Shown piece after piece: positions 43,098 to 50,746 of a DNA stretch of 64,000 bases. Under the pieces are notes generated by a model that was not told the origin of the DNA, searched no databases, and worked only from the letters and a program-made list of their open reading frames with translations. Made by a program: the position numbers and the translations under genes. How positions within the stretch are numbered: the stretch's first letter is position 1; every line of letters begins with the position of its first letter. The stretch comes from Bacillus litorisediminis (GTDB taxonomy: Bacteria; Bacillota; Bacilli; Bacillales; JC228), in contig NZ_JAKZKT010000012.1 of NCBI RefSeq assembly GCF_022808645.1, forward strand, positions 1 through 64,000, written 5' to 3'.

Positions 43098-44231
43098 ATG
43101 CGACGAGTATTATTTATGCCATTTTTACAGATTTCATCAGGGCATCATCATGTAGCTGATGGAATTATGGAATATTTAAAGGGACTGGAAGAGGAATTCG
43201 AATGTGAAAAAGTGGACATTTTATCCTATACCTATGGTGCTGCAGAAAAACTTGTCTCTTCTGCATATTTGAAATGGATTCATACTTTCCCTGATTTTTA
43301 TAGCTGGTTATATAATCGCTCGGCTATTAAAACAAGGCCAGATCAGAAAAAAGCATACAGATTATTTAAGCTCTTGTTTTTATGGCGCATGACAAAACTA
43401 ATAGAAGAAAAAAAGCCTGATCTGATTATTTGCACACACGCATTACCTTCTTTCCTTTTGAATGAAATGAAATTAAAAAAGTCACATACTATTCCTGTTA
43501 TTAATGTGTACACAGACTATTTCATGAATGAAATATGGGGGACAGAAGCGATCGATTATCATTTTGTACCCAGTAAAGAAATAAACGAGGAACTAATTAG
43601 GAAAGGGGTGAATCCAGAACAAATTCATGTGACAGGTATACCTGTTCACCCCCATATCATGAAACATACATTGAAGATCAAAAATAGACCTATGTATTCA
43701 GTATTAATTTCAGGCGGAAACCTTGGTGCCGGAGCTATTAAAACTTTGATTCAAAATCTTAAGCCGTCTGGTCAAATTCAGTATTCTGTATTATGTGGCA
43801 AAAATGAGAAATTATATCAATTTTTGGAACAGTTGCATGACCCGTTGATTAAAGCGTTCCCTTACATTTCTTCTAAAAAGGAAATCAGTTCTTTATATGA
43901 TGAGGCAGATGCAATCATAACAAAACCAGGGGGTGTGACGATCAGTGAATGTTTACTAAAAAAAATCCCCATTTTTGTGTATCATGCCTTACCAGGTCAA
44001 GAAGAAGTTAATTTCCAGTTTCTGATGAAAAAAGGGCTTGCCTATCAATTGAAGGATTGGGAAAAAAAGGGTCAAGTCGAAATTCAAATTTTAGAGGTGC
44101 TTCAGTCAGAACAGCAAAAAGAGCAATTACAAAAGCAGCTCCGTCAATATCACGCTGAATTAACCAGCGTTGATTTAACTGAAATATTAAAAAAAGTATT
44201 AGCAAAACTTCAAAATGAAAAAAAGGGCTAA
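43098..44231 (+). CDS. MGDG synthase-like glycosyltransferase (GT28)
   Basis: A 377-residue GT-B glycosyltransferase related to monogalactosyldiacylglycerol synthase and Bacillus UgtP. Visible: FLQISSGHHHVADGI at the acceptor-binding N-terminus (near 8-23), ICTHALPSFLL (near 110-120), VYTDYF and a nucleotide-sugar domain with SVLISGGNLGAG (near 203-214), ADAIITKPGGVTISECLL (near 274-291) and HALPGQEEVNF. The preferred substrate is a lipid or lipid-linked acceptor with UDP-sugar by family analogy. The ribosome binding site is weak (GGTGTG). Divergent from the YkoP-like gene across 154 bases; a terminator follows its stop. Confidence 0.82.
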   Translation: MRRVLFMPFLQISSGHHHVADGIMEYLKGLEEEFECEKVDILSYTYGAAEKLVSSAYLKWIHTFPDFYSWLYNRSAIKTRPDQKKAYRLFKLLFLWRMTKLIEEKKPDLIICTHALPSFLLNEMKLKKSHTIPVINVYTDYFMNEIWGTEAIDYHFVPSKEINEELIRKGVNPEQIHVTGIPVHPHIMKHTLKIKNRPMYSVLISGGNLGAGAIKTLIQNLKPSGQIQYSVLCGKNEKLYQFLEQLHDPLIKAFPYISSKKEISSLYDEADAIITKPGGVTISECLLKKIPIFVYHALPGQEEVNFQFLMKKGLAYQLKDWEKKGQVEIQILEVLQSEQQKEQLQKQLRQYHAELTSVDLTEILKKVLAKLQNEKKG

Positions 44232-44264
44232 AACAAGGAGTACCTTGAGCCCATTCTTTCTTAT
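44225..44264 (+). terminator. Terminator after the glycosyltransferase gene
   Basis: GGGCT, bulge AAAA, CAAGG, loop AGTA, CCTTG AGCCC then ATTCTTTCTT. Confidence 0.6.
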
Positions 44265-44282
44265 TTTAGAAGATTAGTAGAT

Positions 44283-44822
44283 TTATGCCCGAGCCTTCCG
44301 AGGCGCAACAAAGTAGGTAATCGAGATCAATAAATCAATTCCGAGAACAACCGACCATTTTAAAATAATTCCGCTTAATGCAGCGGTACGGGATGTATCA
44401 TCAATCAGATAGATAACAAGAACTAATAAACCCGAGCCGATTAAATAAGCCAATAAGTGTTTTAGCCAGCCCTTAAAGTAATGTCTGGCATATGGAAGTC
44501 CGTATAATTTTTCGGGCTTTGTTCCCTGTTTTAAAACATAGTATAGAAAACGAGAGTCTGCCCACTGAATCATACTTTTTCCAAACACAAGCGATACCGC
44601 GATATAAACAGCTGCGAGTCCATGAACCCAGGTAGCTGTTGCTCCATTCATTAAATCTATACTCGTTGCAATAAGTAAAACGAGATCAATGAGCGGTGTT
44701 AAGGCAAGAAGAAAAAGTCCTATTTTTTTTCGCTTCAAAATATATCTTGTTACTAGCCCGAGGCCAATAACAATCCAGAACGAAATTTCACACGCTACAA
44801 TCAGCCAACCGATATAATTCAT
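44283..44822 (-). CDS. TetR-controlled integral membrane protein (YmcC-like)
   Basis: A 179-residue protein with five predicted membrane helices (about 5-24, 35-53, 63-84, 118-140, 150-172) separated by a cytoplasmic loop KQGTKPEKLYGLPYARHY. It resembles the YmcC-type membrane proteins of Bacillus, of unknown function. AGAGGTG precedes the ATG. Its promoter region carries two identical 17-bp palindromes that it shares with the divergent TetR gene, so the protein is probably induced when the repressor binds its ligand; export of, or protection from, a lipophilic compound is a reasonable guess. Confidence 0.75.
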   Translation of the reverse strand: MNYIGWLIVACEISFWIVIGLGLVTRYILKRKKIGLFLLALTPLIDLVLLIATSIDLMNGATATWVHGLAAVYIAVSLVFGKSMIQWADSRFLYYVLKQGTKPEKLYGLPYARHYFKGWLKHLLAYLIGSGLLVLVIYLIDDTSRTAALSGIILKWSVVLGIDLLISITYFVAPRKARA

Positions 44823-44837
44823 ATTAGCACCTCTTTT

Positions 44838-44854
44838 TAATACAACTGTATTAC
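44838..44854. promoter_or_regulatory. Candidate TetR operator 1
   Basis: TTAATACAACTGTATTA, an almost perfect palindrome (AATACA-AC-TGTATT). It lies 16 bases upstream of the membrane protein start. An identical copy occurs at 44882. Confidence 0.7.
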
Positions 44855-44881
44855 AAAAAACAGTTTATCATTTTCGTTTTA

Positions 44882-44898
44882 TTAATACAACTGTATTA
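44882..44898. promoter_or_regulatory. Candidate TetR operator 2
   Basis: The second exact copy of TTAATACAACTGTATTA, 44 bases from the first (about four helical turns) and 41 bases upstream of the TetR start; the sequence between could hold the divergent promoters. Confidence 0.7.
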
Positions 44899-44938
44899 TA
44901 AAATTGCAATGCCCATTTTTATTGGATAGAATGAAAGT

Positions 44939-45523
44939 ATGCCAAAACTAGTAGATCATGAAAAAAAGAAAAAACATATAGCGGAAGCAACGTGGCGTGT
45001 AATTGTAGAGCAAGGAATGGAAAGGGTAACCGTAAGGAATATCGCAAAAGAAGCCGGGATTTCACTCGGTTCGCTGCGTCACTATTTTTCAACACAAGAG
45101 GAACTGCTTTCCTATTCCATGAACTTAGTAAAAGATAAAGTGACAGCGCGGATTATGAAAATCGCCACTCAGCAGCTTCCATTAAAAGAAAAAGCATTAA
45201 AGATGTTGCTTGAACTCGTGCCTACCGATAAGGAATCAATGGCAGAAGCGGAGGTTTGGTTTACCTTTATTGCCTATACCAGGCACAAAGAGCAATTCGA
45301 TGCAAATCAGGACGGTGTTTTCTTAGGGATCCAGCAGCTTATGCAATATTTACAGCAATATAATTTGTTAAAAACAGACATTGATTTAGAACTCGAAACG
45401 GAAAGATTATATGCGGTAATTGATGGACTTGCCTTACATGCCATGCTCAATCCGAAGCGGGTCAATAGAGACCTGGCTGAAAAGATATTAGTTCATCATT
45501 TGGAGCAGATATGTCAAGTGTAG
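44939..45523 (+). CDS. TetR-family transcriptional repressor
   Basis: A 194-residue regulator: HTH at about 10-56 (IAEATWRVIVEQGMERVTVR, NIAKEAGISLGSLRHYFSTQEELL) followed by a helical ligand domain with QFDANQDGVFLGIQQLM and LYAVIDGLALHAML. The HTH and the C-terminal domain agree with the BetI/YcdC-like group. It is divergent from the membrane protein across two 17-bp palindromes and is followed, 15 bases on, by the mug gene, so it may co-transcribe with that. The site before the ATG (GAATGAAAG) is weak. Confidence 0.88.
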   Translation: MPKLVDHEKKKKHIAEATWRVIVEQGMERVTVRNIAKEAGISLGSLRHYFSTQEELLSYSMNLVKDKVTARIMKIATQQLPLKEKALKMLLELVPTDKESMAEAEVWFTFIAYTRHKEQFDANQDGVFLGIQQLMQYLQQYNLLKTDIDLELETERLYAVIDGLALHAMLNPKRVNRDLAEKILVHHLEQICQV

Positions 45524-45538
45524 GAGGGAGGCAAGAGT

Positions 45539-46063
45539 ATGAAACCAATTCCAGATCGGATTCAAAAAAATTTGGATATCCTTTTTGTCGGTTTTAATCC
45601 CAGTATTCGTTCAGGTGAAACCGGACACCATTATGCCAATCCCAATAACCGTTTTTGGAAGATTTTGTTTGAGGCAGGACTGACGCCAAGGAAATATAGT
45701 CCTGAAGAGGATTTAAAGCTGCTAGAATACGGCTATGGATTCACCAATATTGTCGGAAGACCAACAAAAGCTGCTGATGAGATTACGAAAGAAGAATATC
45801 AGCAGGGGAGAGAAGAGCTGAGAAAGAAAATAGAAGACTACGCTCCAAATATCGTTTGTTTTGTTGGGAAAGGCGTTTATCAGGAGTATAGCGGTAAGAA
45901 ATCAGTGCAGTGGGGAAGGCAGGAGCAATCGGTTGTTCCCGGAACAATTGATTTTGTAGCACCTTCGTCAAGTGGTTTAGTTCGGATGAGGTTTGATGAT
46001 GTAGTGGCGATTTATCGAGAGCTTAATGATATACTTAGGATGTATAAGGAAAAGGATGAGTAG
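45539..46063 (+). CDS. mug: G/U mismatch-specific DNA glycosylase
   Basis: A 174-residue uracil-DNA-glycosylase superfamily member of the MUG/TDG type, which removes uracil, thymine or alkylated bases opposite guanine. Motif 1 is FVGFNPSIRSGETGHHYANPNNRFW (near 17-40; quoted in two parts: FVGFNPSIRSG and HHYANPNNRFW), where the Asn of GFNPS is the catalytic position of MUG. Motif 2 is VAPSSSGLVRM near the end (the family reads LPSPSG or NPSGLN). AGGAGGGAGGCAAGAGT precedes the ATG. The gene may be co-transcribed with tetR. Confidence 0.88.
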   Translation: MKPIPDRIQKNLDILFVGFNPSIRSGETGHHYANPNNRFWKILFEAGLTPRKYSPEEDLKLLEYGYGFTNIVGRPTKAADEITKEEYQQGREELRKKIEDYAPNIVCFVGKGVYQEYSGKKSVQWGRQEQSVVPGTIDFVAPSSSGLVRMRFDDVVAIYRELNDILRMYKEKDE

Positions 46064-46094
46064 ATAGACCGGGTTTAATTTGATTAATGTGGTT

Positions 46095-46295
46095 GAGTTC
46101 GGTTACTACTGACTGAGTTCGCTTAAACTGATTCCGACTACGGTTAAATTGAACTGAGTTCGTTTAATGTGTACATCAGTTCGGTTAAATGTGGCTAAGT
46201 TTGGTAAAATAATGTCTGTGTTCGGTTAAACCCGTGGTAAGTTCGGTAATACGGGATTGAGTTCTTTTAAACAGTGCTAAGTTCGATTAAAATAT
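46095..46295 (+). repeat. Array of about 10-11 degenerate 20-21-bp repeats
   Basis: The core GAGTTCGGTTAAA recurs with variation. The GTTC (or GTTT) element begins at 46097, 46117, 46138 (divergent), 46158, 46179, 46199, 46220, 46241, 46261 and 46281, i.e. steps of 20 or 21 throughout; a weaker copy is at about 46340. The array fills the 400-base gap between mug and exoA and contains no gene. The core resembles that of the array at 18701 (both contain TTCG...TAAA). Confidence 0.85.
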
Positions 46296-46463
46296 GCTAG
46301 CCACCTATGAAATGACCTAAATTTAGAAATTAATAGCTGAGCTCTTATAAAACTGGGCTGGATTATCCGATAAAAGGAGAACTTAATCCGCAACAAATCC
46401 TAATTTAACTAGCAAAACATAGATTAATAGATTAATATTCAAATCAACAAGGAGAGGCCAGTT

Positions 46464-47228
46464 ATGAAACTAATTTCATGGAATGTAAATGGATTAAGAG
46501 CCTGTGTCGGGAAAGGCTTTCTTGATTATTTTAAAGAAATCGATGCGGATATTTTTTGTATTCAAGAATCGAAATTGCAGGATGGGCAGATTCAATTAGA
46601 ATTAGACGGATATTATCAATACTGGAATTATGCGAAGCGAAAGGGATATTCCGGAACTGCAGTTTTTACGAAGCATGAACCTTTATCTGTTAGCTATGGT
46701 GTTGGGGATGCCGAAGAAGAGAATGAGGGTAGAATTATAACATTGGAATATAAGGATTTTTATTTGGTAAATGTGTACACCCCTAACTCAAAAAGAGATT
46801 TAACTAGACTTGCAGACCGATTGGTTTGGGAAGATAAACTGCGTGATTATTTGATAGAATTGGACAAGCTTAAGCCAGTTATCTACTGTGGCGACTTAAA
46901 TGTAGCTCACCAAGAAATTGACCTTAAAAACGCAAGGTCCAATGTTGGCAACTCTGGTTTTACAGATGAGGAACGTGAAAAAATGACGAAGCTGCTGGAG
47001 TCAGGCTTTATTGATTCGTTCAGGCATCTGTATCCGGAGCAATCTGATTCATACACCTGGTGGTCTTACATGAACAAAGTCCGTGATCGGAATATTGGCT
47101 GGCGGATTGACTATTTTATTACCTCGAAGCGCTTAGCTCCATATATTAAGGATGCGCAAATTCATAGTCATGTAATGGGAAGTGACCATTGTCCGGTTAT
47201 GCTTGAAATAGATATAAATAATGGATAA
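46464..47228 (+). CDS. exoA: Exodeoxyribonuclease III-type AP endonuclease
   Basis: A 254-residue EEP-family repair enzyme, the ExoA/XthA type that cuts abasic sites and removes 3' blocks. Visible: LISWNVNGLRAC (Asn), FCIQESKLQ (catalytic Glu near 34), GYSGTAVFTK, VYTPNS, YCGDLNVAHQEIDL (Asp/Asn near 146-148), TWWSYMNKVRDRNIGWRIDYF and the C-terminal GSDHCPVMLEI (Asp-His). Length fits (B. subtilis ExoA 252). CAAGGAGAGGCCAGTT precedes the ATG. With Mug just upstream and Fpg/Nfo at 28.6-30.2 kb, four base-excision repair proteins lie in this window. Confidence 0.92.
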   Translation: MKLISWNVNGLRACVGKGFLDYFKEIDADIFCIQESKLQDGQIQLELDGYYQYWNYAKRKGYSGTAVFTKHEPLSVSYGVGDAEEENEGRIITLEYKDFYLVNVYTPNSKRDLTRLADRLVWEDKLRDYLIELDKLKPVIYCGDLNVAHQEIDLKNARSNVGNSGFTDEEREKMTKLLESGFIDSFRHLYPEQSDSYTWWSYMNKVRDRNIGWRIDYFITSKRLAPYIKDAQIHSHVMGSDHCPVMLEIDINNG

Positions 47229-47234
47229 AAGAAG

Positions 47235-47270
47235 GATAGTCTTTCGATTTAGAAAGACTATCTTTTTTTT
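47235..47270 (+). terminator. Terminator of exoA
   Basis: GATAGTCTTTC, 6-base loop, GAAAGACTATC and eight T. Confidence 0.9.
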
Positions 47271-47416
47271 AGTGTGTAATTAAGCCCCAAGACTTATTTA
47301 TAAACACAACCAGAGGCTAATTTAACCAAAGGCTGGAAGCGATAGAATGGAAATAGTTGACGTCAAGATTTTTTAGGGAGTAAAAAGTAGTACAAGCAAT
47401 ATAGGAGGGATGGTAT

Positions 47417-47839
47417 GTGGTAAAGAAAGTGAACAATAAGGAAAGTATTTCTGGTATTATTTTTTCTTGTTTATCCATTTTATTGGTCGTTGGTATTGTG
47501 ATTCAAATCTTTATAGCGGGGCTTGCGATTTTTGCGAATCCGGAAAATTGGATTAATCATCGAATTTTTGTTCATTTGTTCGAATTGATACCGGTTTTTA
47601 TGCTGATTTTGTCTTTTATTGGCTCGATGCCACGATGGGCGATTGCACAAAGTGCGGGTGTATTAGGGCTTATATTTCTTATGTATTTTACTGCGAACGC
47701 TACTTCTATTTGGCCATGGGCTGCAGCAGCACACCCTATTATTGCGATGGTCTTGTTTTGGAGTTCGATTCAACTCTCAAAAAAATCCTTAACATTTATG
47801 AAACGAGAAGAAAACAAAAAGGAGTTGAAAGCAGGATGA
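47417..47839 (+). CDS. Four-helix membrane protein (DUF6220-like)
   Basis: A 140-residue protein with four membrane helices (about 12-36, 48-66, 74-90, 96-116), a conserved-looking NWINHRIFVHLFELIPV segment and a basic C-terminus. It resembles the small DUF6220 proteins of Bacillaceae but I have no function for it. The start is GTG at 47417, seven bases after GGAGGG; a nearer ATG (47410) is in another frame. It overlaps the next small gene by four bases (ATGA), so the two are translated together. Confidence 0.75.
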   Translation: MVKKVNNKESISGIIFSCLSILLVVGIVIQIFIAGLAIFANPENWINHRIFVHLFELIPVFMLILSFIGSMPRWAIAQSAGVLGLIFLMYFTANATSIWPWAAAAHPIIAMVLFWSSIQLSKKSLTFMKREENKKELKAG

Positions 47840-48042
47840 AGCTTGGTACTTATGTAATTTTAGCCTTAGCAGGTGGCTACATTACAGGGATTGTTTTGTC
47901 TGAATTGATTGATGTTATTGGCTATCTTTGGTTTGATCAGGAGATTAACATCAAGTATTTACCGATTTTCACGACATTTATTACGGTTGTCGTGATGTTA
48001 GTCATTAATAATAAAAATGGTGAGAAAAAAGCAGAATCATAG
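47836..48042 (+). CDS. Small two-helix membrane protein
   Basis: A 68-residue protein with two membrane helices (about 5-30, with a YITGIVLSELIDVIGYLW segment, and 41-58) and a charged end NNKNGEKKAES. The ATG at 47836 overlaps the stop of the preceding gene by four bases (ATGA) and has a GCAGG site; a longer frame starting inside the previous gene is not credible. Function unknown; a partner of the upstream four-helix protein is likely. Confidence 0.75.
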   Translation: MKLGTYVILALAGGYITGIVLSELIDVIGYLWFDQEINIKYLPIFTTFITVVVMLVINNKNGEKKAES

Positions 48043-48050
48043 TATAAAAG

Positions 48051-48078
48051 GAATGGATTGTTTCCATTCTTTTTTTCA
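48051..48078 (+). terminator. Terminator of the small membrane-protein operon
   Basis: GAATGGA, loop TTGTT, TCCATTC followed by seven T. Confidence 0.8.
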
Positions 48079-48126
48079 TGCTTTCTTATTATAATAAACG
48101 TAAACGATGGATAAGGAGTAAACAGG

Positions 48127-48696
48127 TTGGCTGATATCATCTTATCTCTTTTTGAACAGCATCAACAGCTGGCATTTTTCCTTAGTATAGTGATTAATAT
48201 CGTGATTAGCACGCTTGCGGTAGTTCCGAGTGTTTTCCTTACTGCTGCTAATATTTTATTTTTTGGTTTTTGGGAAGGGACTCTGATATCGTTTGTCGGG
48301 GAATCATTTGGTGCCATGTTTTCCTTTTGGCTTTACCGTATGAGCGGGAGAGCATTGGTGAACAGAAAGCTCAACAACTATCCTCGCGTCCAAAATGTTC
48401 TTTTTGTGGAAGGAAAAGAAGCTTTTTTACTTATACTGTCATTAAGATTGCTGCCTTTTATCCCTTCCGGACTTATTACACTAACCGCAGCATTAGGTAA
48501 AGTCTCATTTTTTATATTTTTTCTGTCCACGGTGATCGGAAAAATCCCTGCCCTGTTAATCGAAGCTTATTCGGTTTATGAAGTGACAAGGTGGACAAAT
48601 GAAGGTAAAATCATTTTATTTTTAGCTGGTTTATTTATGCTGCTTTCATCCATTTTAAAAATAAGACAGTCACGTTCTGCTAAAAAAGAGCAGTAA
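48127..48696 (+). CDS. TVP38/TMEM64 (VTT domain) membrane protein
   Basis: A 189-residue membrane protein of the TVP38/TMEM64 branch of the VTT superfamily: VVPSVFLTAANILFFGFWEG (re-entrant segment and following helix, near 33-52), FVGESFGAMFSFWLYRMSG (near 57-75), LLILSLRLLPFIPSGLITLTAA (near 99-120, with the signature RxxPFxP). A second VTT protein of another branch is at 27765. Lipid-related transport is the family suggestion. Start is TTG at 48127 after TAAGGAGTAAACAGG. Closed by a bidirectional terminator. Confidence 0.82.
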   Translation: MADIILSLFEQHQQLAFFLSIVINIVISTLAVVPSVFLTAANILFFGFWEGTLISFVGESFGAMFSFWLYRMSGRALVNRKLNNYPRVQNVLFVEGKEAFLLILSLRLLPFIPSGLITLTAALGKVSFFIFFLSTVIGKIPALLIEAYSVYEVTRWTNEGKIILFLAGLFMLLSSILKIRQSRSAKKEQ

Positions 48697-48701
48697 TTAA
48701 A

Positions 48702-48743
48702 AAAGCCTGTATCGAAATAATCCTGCACGATACAAGCTTTTTT
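48702..48743. terminator. Bidirectional terminator
   Basis: AAAAGC-CTGTATCG, 13-base loop, CGATACAAGCTTTTTT; T-run on the plus strand, A-run on the left giving T on the minus strand, between convergent genes. Confidence 0.8.
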
Positions 48744-48748
48744 AGTTT

Positions 48749-49162
48749 TTAAGCTTTCGTATAATTTAAATCCCAAATAATTCCATATGGATCTTTTACC
48801 TTCGCATATTTGGCGCCCCAAAACGTATCTTGAAGCTCCATTAAAACGGATCCTTTTTCTTTTAATGCATCGTATGTCGCTTGGATTTCTTGTTCACTTT
48901 CAAGCTCAACCACTAATGAAATGTTAGTACCGATTTCAATACTTTGTCCTGGAAAAGCATCTGAGATCATTAGCAAAAACTCACCTTTTTGAAACTTAGC
49001 ATGGATTAAAAGCTCATCAGCTTCTGGAGGGGTTGGATAGTCAGCCTCACCATAAGTTTGGCTTTCAATTACTTCGCCTTCGAAAACTTCTTTATAAAAT
49101 TCTAGTGCTTCTTTTGCTTGACCATTAAACATTAAATACGGGGTTGCTGGGTTTTTCATCAT
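48749..49162 (-). CDS. PhnB-like VOC-family protein
   Basis: A 137-residue vicinal-oxygen-chelate protein of the PhnB/3-dmu-9_3-mt group: PYLMFNGQAKEALEFYKEVF (near 8-27), LIHAKFQKGEFLLMISDAFPG (near 52-72), LVVELESEQEI and WGAKYAKVKDPYGIIWDLNY at the end. Such proteins dimerise and are frequently annotated as demethylubiquinone methyltransferase-like or antibiotic-resistance-like; no activity is established. The ATG at 49162 is five bases after AGGAG. Monocistronic. Confidence 0.82.
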   Translation of the reverse strand: MMKNPATPYLMFNGQAKEALEFYKEVFEGEVIESQTYGEADYPTPPEADELLIHAKFQKGEFLLMISDAFPGQSIEIGTNISLVVELESEQEIQATYDALKEKGSVLMELQDTFWGAKYAKVKDPYGIIWDLNYTKA

Positions 49163-49419
49163 TGCCACTCCTATTTGTTAAGATAATTATATCTTAGGAA
49201 CAAATGTTCCTATTTGTCAAGCTGAAATTTATAAATGGTACTGAAAGAATGATTTCGAATCGGACATAGAATTCATAATTTCCATGACATCCTTGTTTTG
49301 ATGATGCGCTAAAACATACGAACTGTTATTTGCATAAAAATGGAGCATATCTAAAAGTTTAAGGACGTGGGTTCCTTTATTTATGAATTTAGTTATGAAA
49401 ATGCCCCGATTATCCCTGA

Positions 49420-49491
49420 ATAACGGAACGTATGTCCGCTCACTCTGACAAAACTTAGATATTTCCACAAATAACGGAACAGTTCTCCGTT
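49420..49491. repeat. Two palindromic ATAACGGA...TCCGTTAT-type elements
   Basis: ATAACGGA-ACGTATG-TCCG at 49420-49438 and ATAACGGA-ACAGTTC-TCCGTT at 49471-49491, 51 bases apart. Each can fold (CGGA/TCCG). A third, partial copy in the opposite sense (GTTCCTTTATTT) is near 49370-49383. The 415-base gap 49163-49577 contains these and a terminator but no gene that I can support. Confidence 0.6.
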
Positions 49492-49517
49492 CCATCGCTG
49501 ATGTTATACACATAAAC

Positions 49518-49553
49518 CAAAAAGGCTTGTAACACCTTATATGCTACAAGCCT
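49518..49553 (-). terminator. Terminator of the queCDE operon
   Basis: On the minus strand AGGCTTGTA, 13-base loop, TACAAGCCT followed by TTTT; 25 bases after the queE stop. Confidence 0.85.
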
Positions 49554-49577
49554 AATTCTATCCTATATTTGACTTCA

Positions 49578-50309
49578 TTAAACCCCGCGTTTGTTTCCCC
49601 AAACAAGTGTGTGTAATTGCGGCAATACGCGTGCCTGATTCATTTCATCAGAACCCGTGACTTTTTCAATTAACCATTCGTACCTATTTAACAAATGCTG
49701 AAGCAGTCCAGTTGATTCCTGAGTCTTGTATTGATCATTTCCGACCTGAAGATAGAAGGGAACATCAGGATAGCGACCATAGATGTCCTTTGCATAATTA
49801 AAATCCTGATTGTCAAATACAACAATTTTCAAACTAAAATGTCCTTGGCGCCTTGCTTCTAAAAGTCTCTCAATGATGGAGTCTAATATTTCAAAATCTG
49901 TGTTCATTCCCGAACTAGGGGGCTTTGGCGAAATCGTAAGGTCATCAATCTTATAAAACCAATCCTGCCATCTGCTTCCTTGTGTTTCTAAACCAACCTT
50001 AATGTCATGTTTATGCAATAAATCAATAAGTTCATCCAAAGCAGATAAAAGTGCCGGATTGCCGCCAGAAATCGTGACATGGCTAAAGCGACCCCCGCCA
50101 AGCTTCTGCAGCTCTGTAAAGATATCTTCCGCTGTCAACATTCGAATTTCGTCTTTGGCAGAACCATCCCAAGTAAATGCGGAGTCACACCAGCTGCATG
50201 AATAGTCACAACCGGCTGTCCGGACAAACATGGTTTGAAGGCCGATCACCGAGCCTTCCCCTTGAATTGTTGGCCCGAATATTTCAAGGACTGGAAATTT
50301 CTTCGCCAT
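49578..50309 (-). CDS. queE: 7-carboxy-7-deazaguanine synthase (radical SAM)
   Basis: A 243-residue radical-SAM enzyme that converts 6-carboxy-5,6,7,8-tetrahydropterin to 7-carboxy-7-deazaguanine in queuosine synthesis. Seen: IFGPTIQGEGSVIG (substrate contact, near 9-23), the cluster motif CDYSCSWCD (CxxxCxxC, near 34-42), HVTISGGNPAL (near 78-88), and GLETQGS. The length and N-terminal QGEG fit Bacillus QueE. It is the third gene of the operon; its ATG shares one base with the queD stop codon (TAATG) after a GGTGATC site. Confidence 0.92.
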   Translation of the reverse strand: MAKKFPVLEIFGPTIQGEGSVIGLQTMFVRTAGCDYSCSWCDSAFTWDGSAKDEIRMLTAEDIFTELQKLGGGRFSHVTISGGNPALLSALDELIDLLHKHDIKVGLETQGSRWQDWFYKIDDLTISPKPPSSGMNTDFEILDSIIERLLEARRQGHFSLKIVVFDNQDFNYAKDIYGRYPDVPFYLQVGNDQYKTQESTGLLQHLLNRYEWLIEKVTGSDEMNQARVLPQLHTLVWGNKRGV

Positions 50310-50746
50310 TACCGATCACCAGCCTTTGGCCGATAGATTACATAGCTAGTTGGCGTCTCACGGAGAAAGACTTGTATACATTTTGGTTTATTAGGTAATG
50401 TATCGAGATGTGCCTGAACCAGTTCATAAATTTTTCTCGCCATCACCTCGGATGTAGGGAAATCATCTGCATGCTGATTATTAAATAGCTCTGTATCATT
50501 ATTTAATAGAGAGTGGTCAAACCGATCATGAATCCATTTTTTTAATTGCTTAAAATTCACTAAAAAGCCTGTTTCATCAAGCTGATCTCCAGCCAATGTA
50601 ATATTGATAAAATACGTATGTCCGTGGATTCTTTTGCAAACACCCGCGTCATCGTGGGGAATAAAATGAGCGGCAGCAATTTGCATGTCTTTATTTAATT
50701 CATAAGTGTAATGATGGGCTACTGAAGGGTAGATTTGTTGAATCAT
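50309..50746 (-). CDS. queD: 6-carboxytetrahydropterin synthase
   Basis: A 145-residue tunnelling-fold enzyme of the QueD/PTPS family; makes 6-carboxy-5,6,7,8-tetrahydropterin from 7,8-dihydroneopterin triphosphate. Zinc ligands: His in IAAAHFIPH (near 27), and [10 protein letters not shown] (two His, near 40-42); catalytic Cys in [10 protein letters not shown] (near 37); further DHSLLNN and FLRETPTSY (Glu) near the end. Second gene of the operon; its start overlaps the queC stop by four bases. Good site GAAGGGATTAAGGC before the ATG. Confidence 0.92.
   Translation of the reverse strand: MIQQIYPSVAHHYTYELNKDMQIAAAHFIPHDDAGVCKRIHGHTYFINITLAGDQLDETGFLVNFKQLKKWIHDRFDHSLLNNDTELFNNQHADDFPTSEVMARKIYELVQAHLDTLPNKPKCIQVFLRETPTSYVIYRPKAGDR

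Noticed and set aside
46095-46295. Leftover of a collagen- or LRR-type repeat protein
   Set aside because: The period of 20-21 is not a multiple of three throughout and all frames contain stops.
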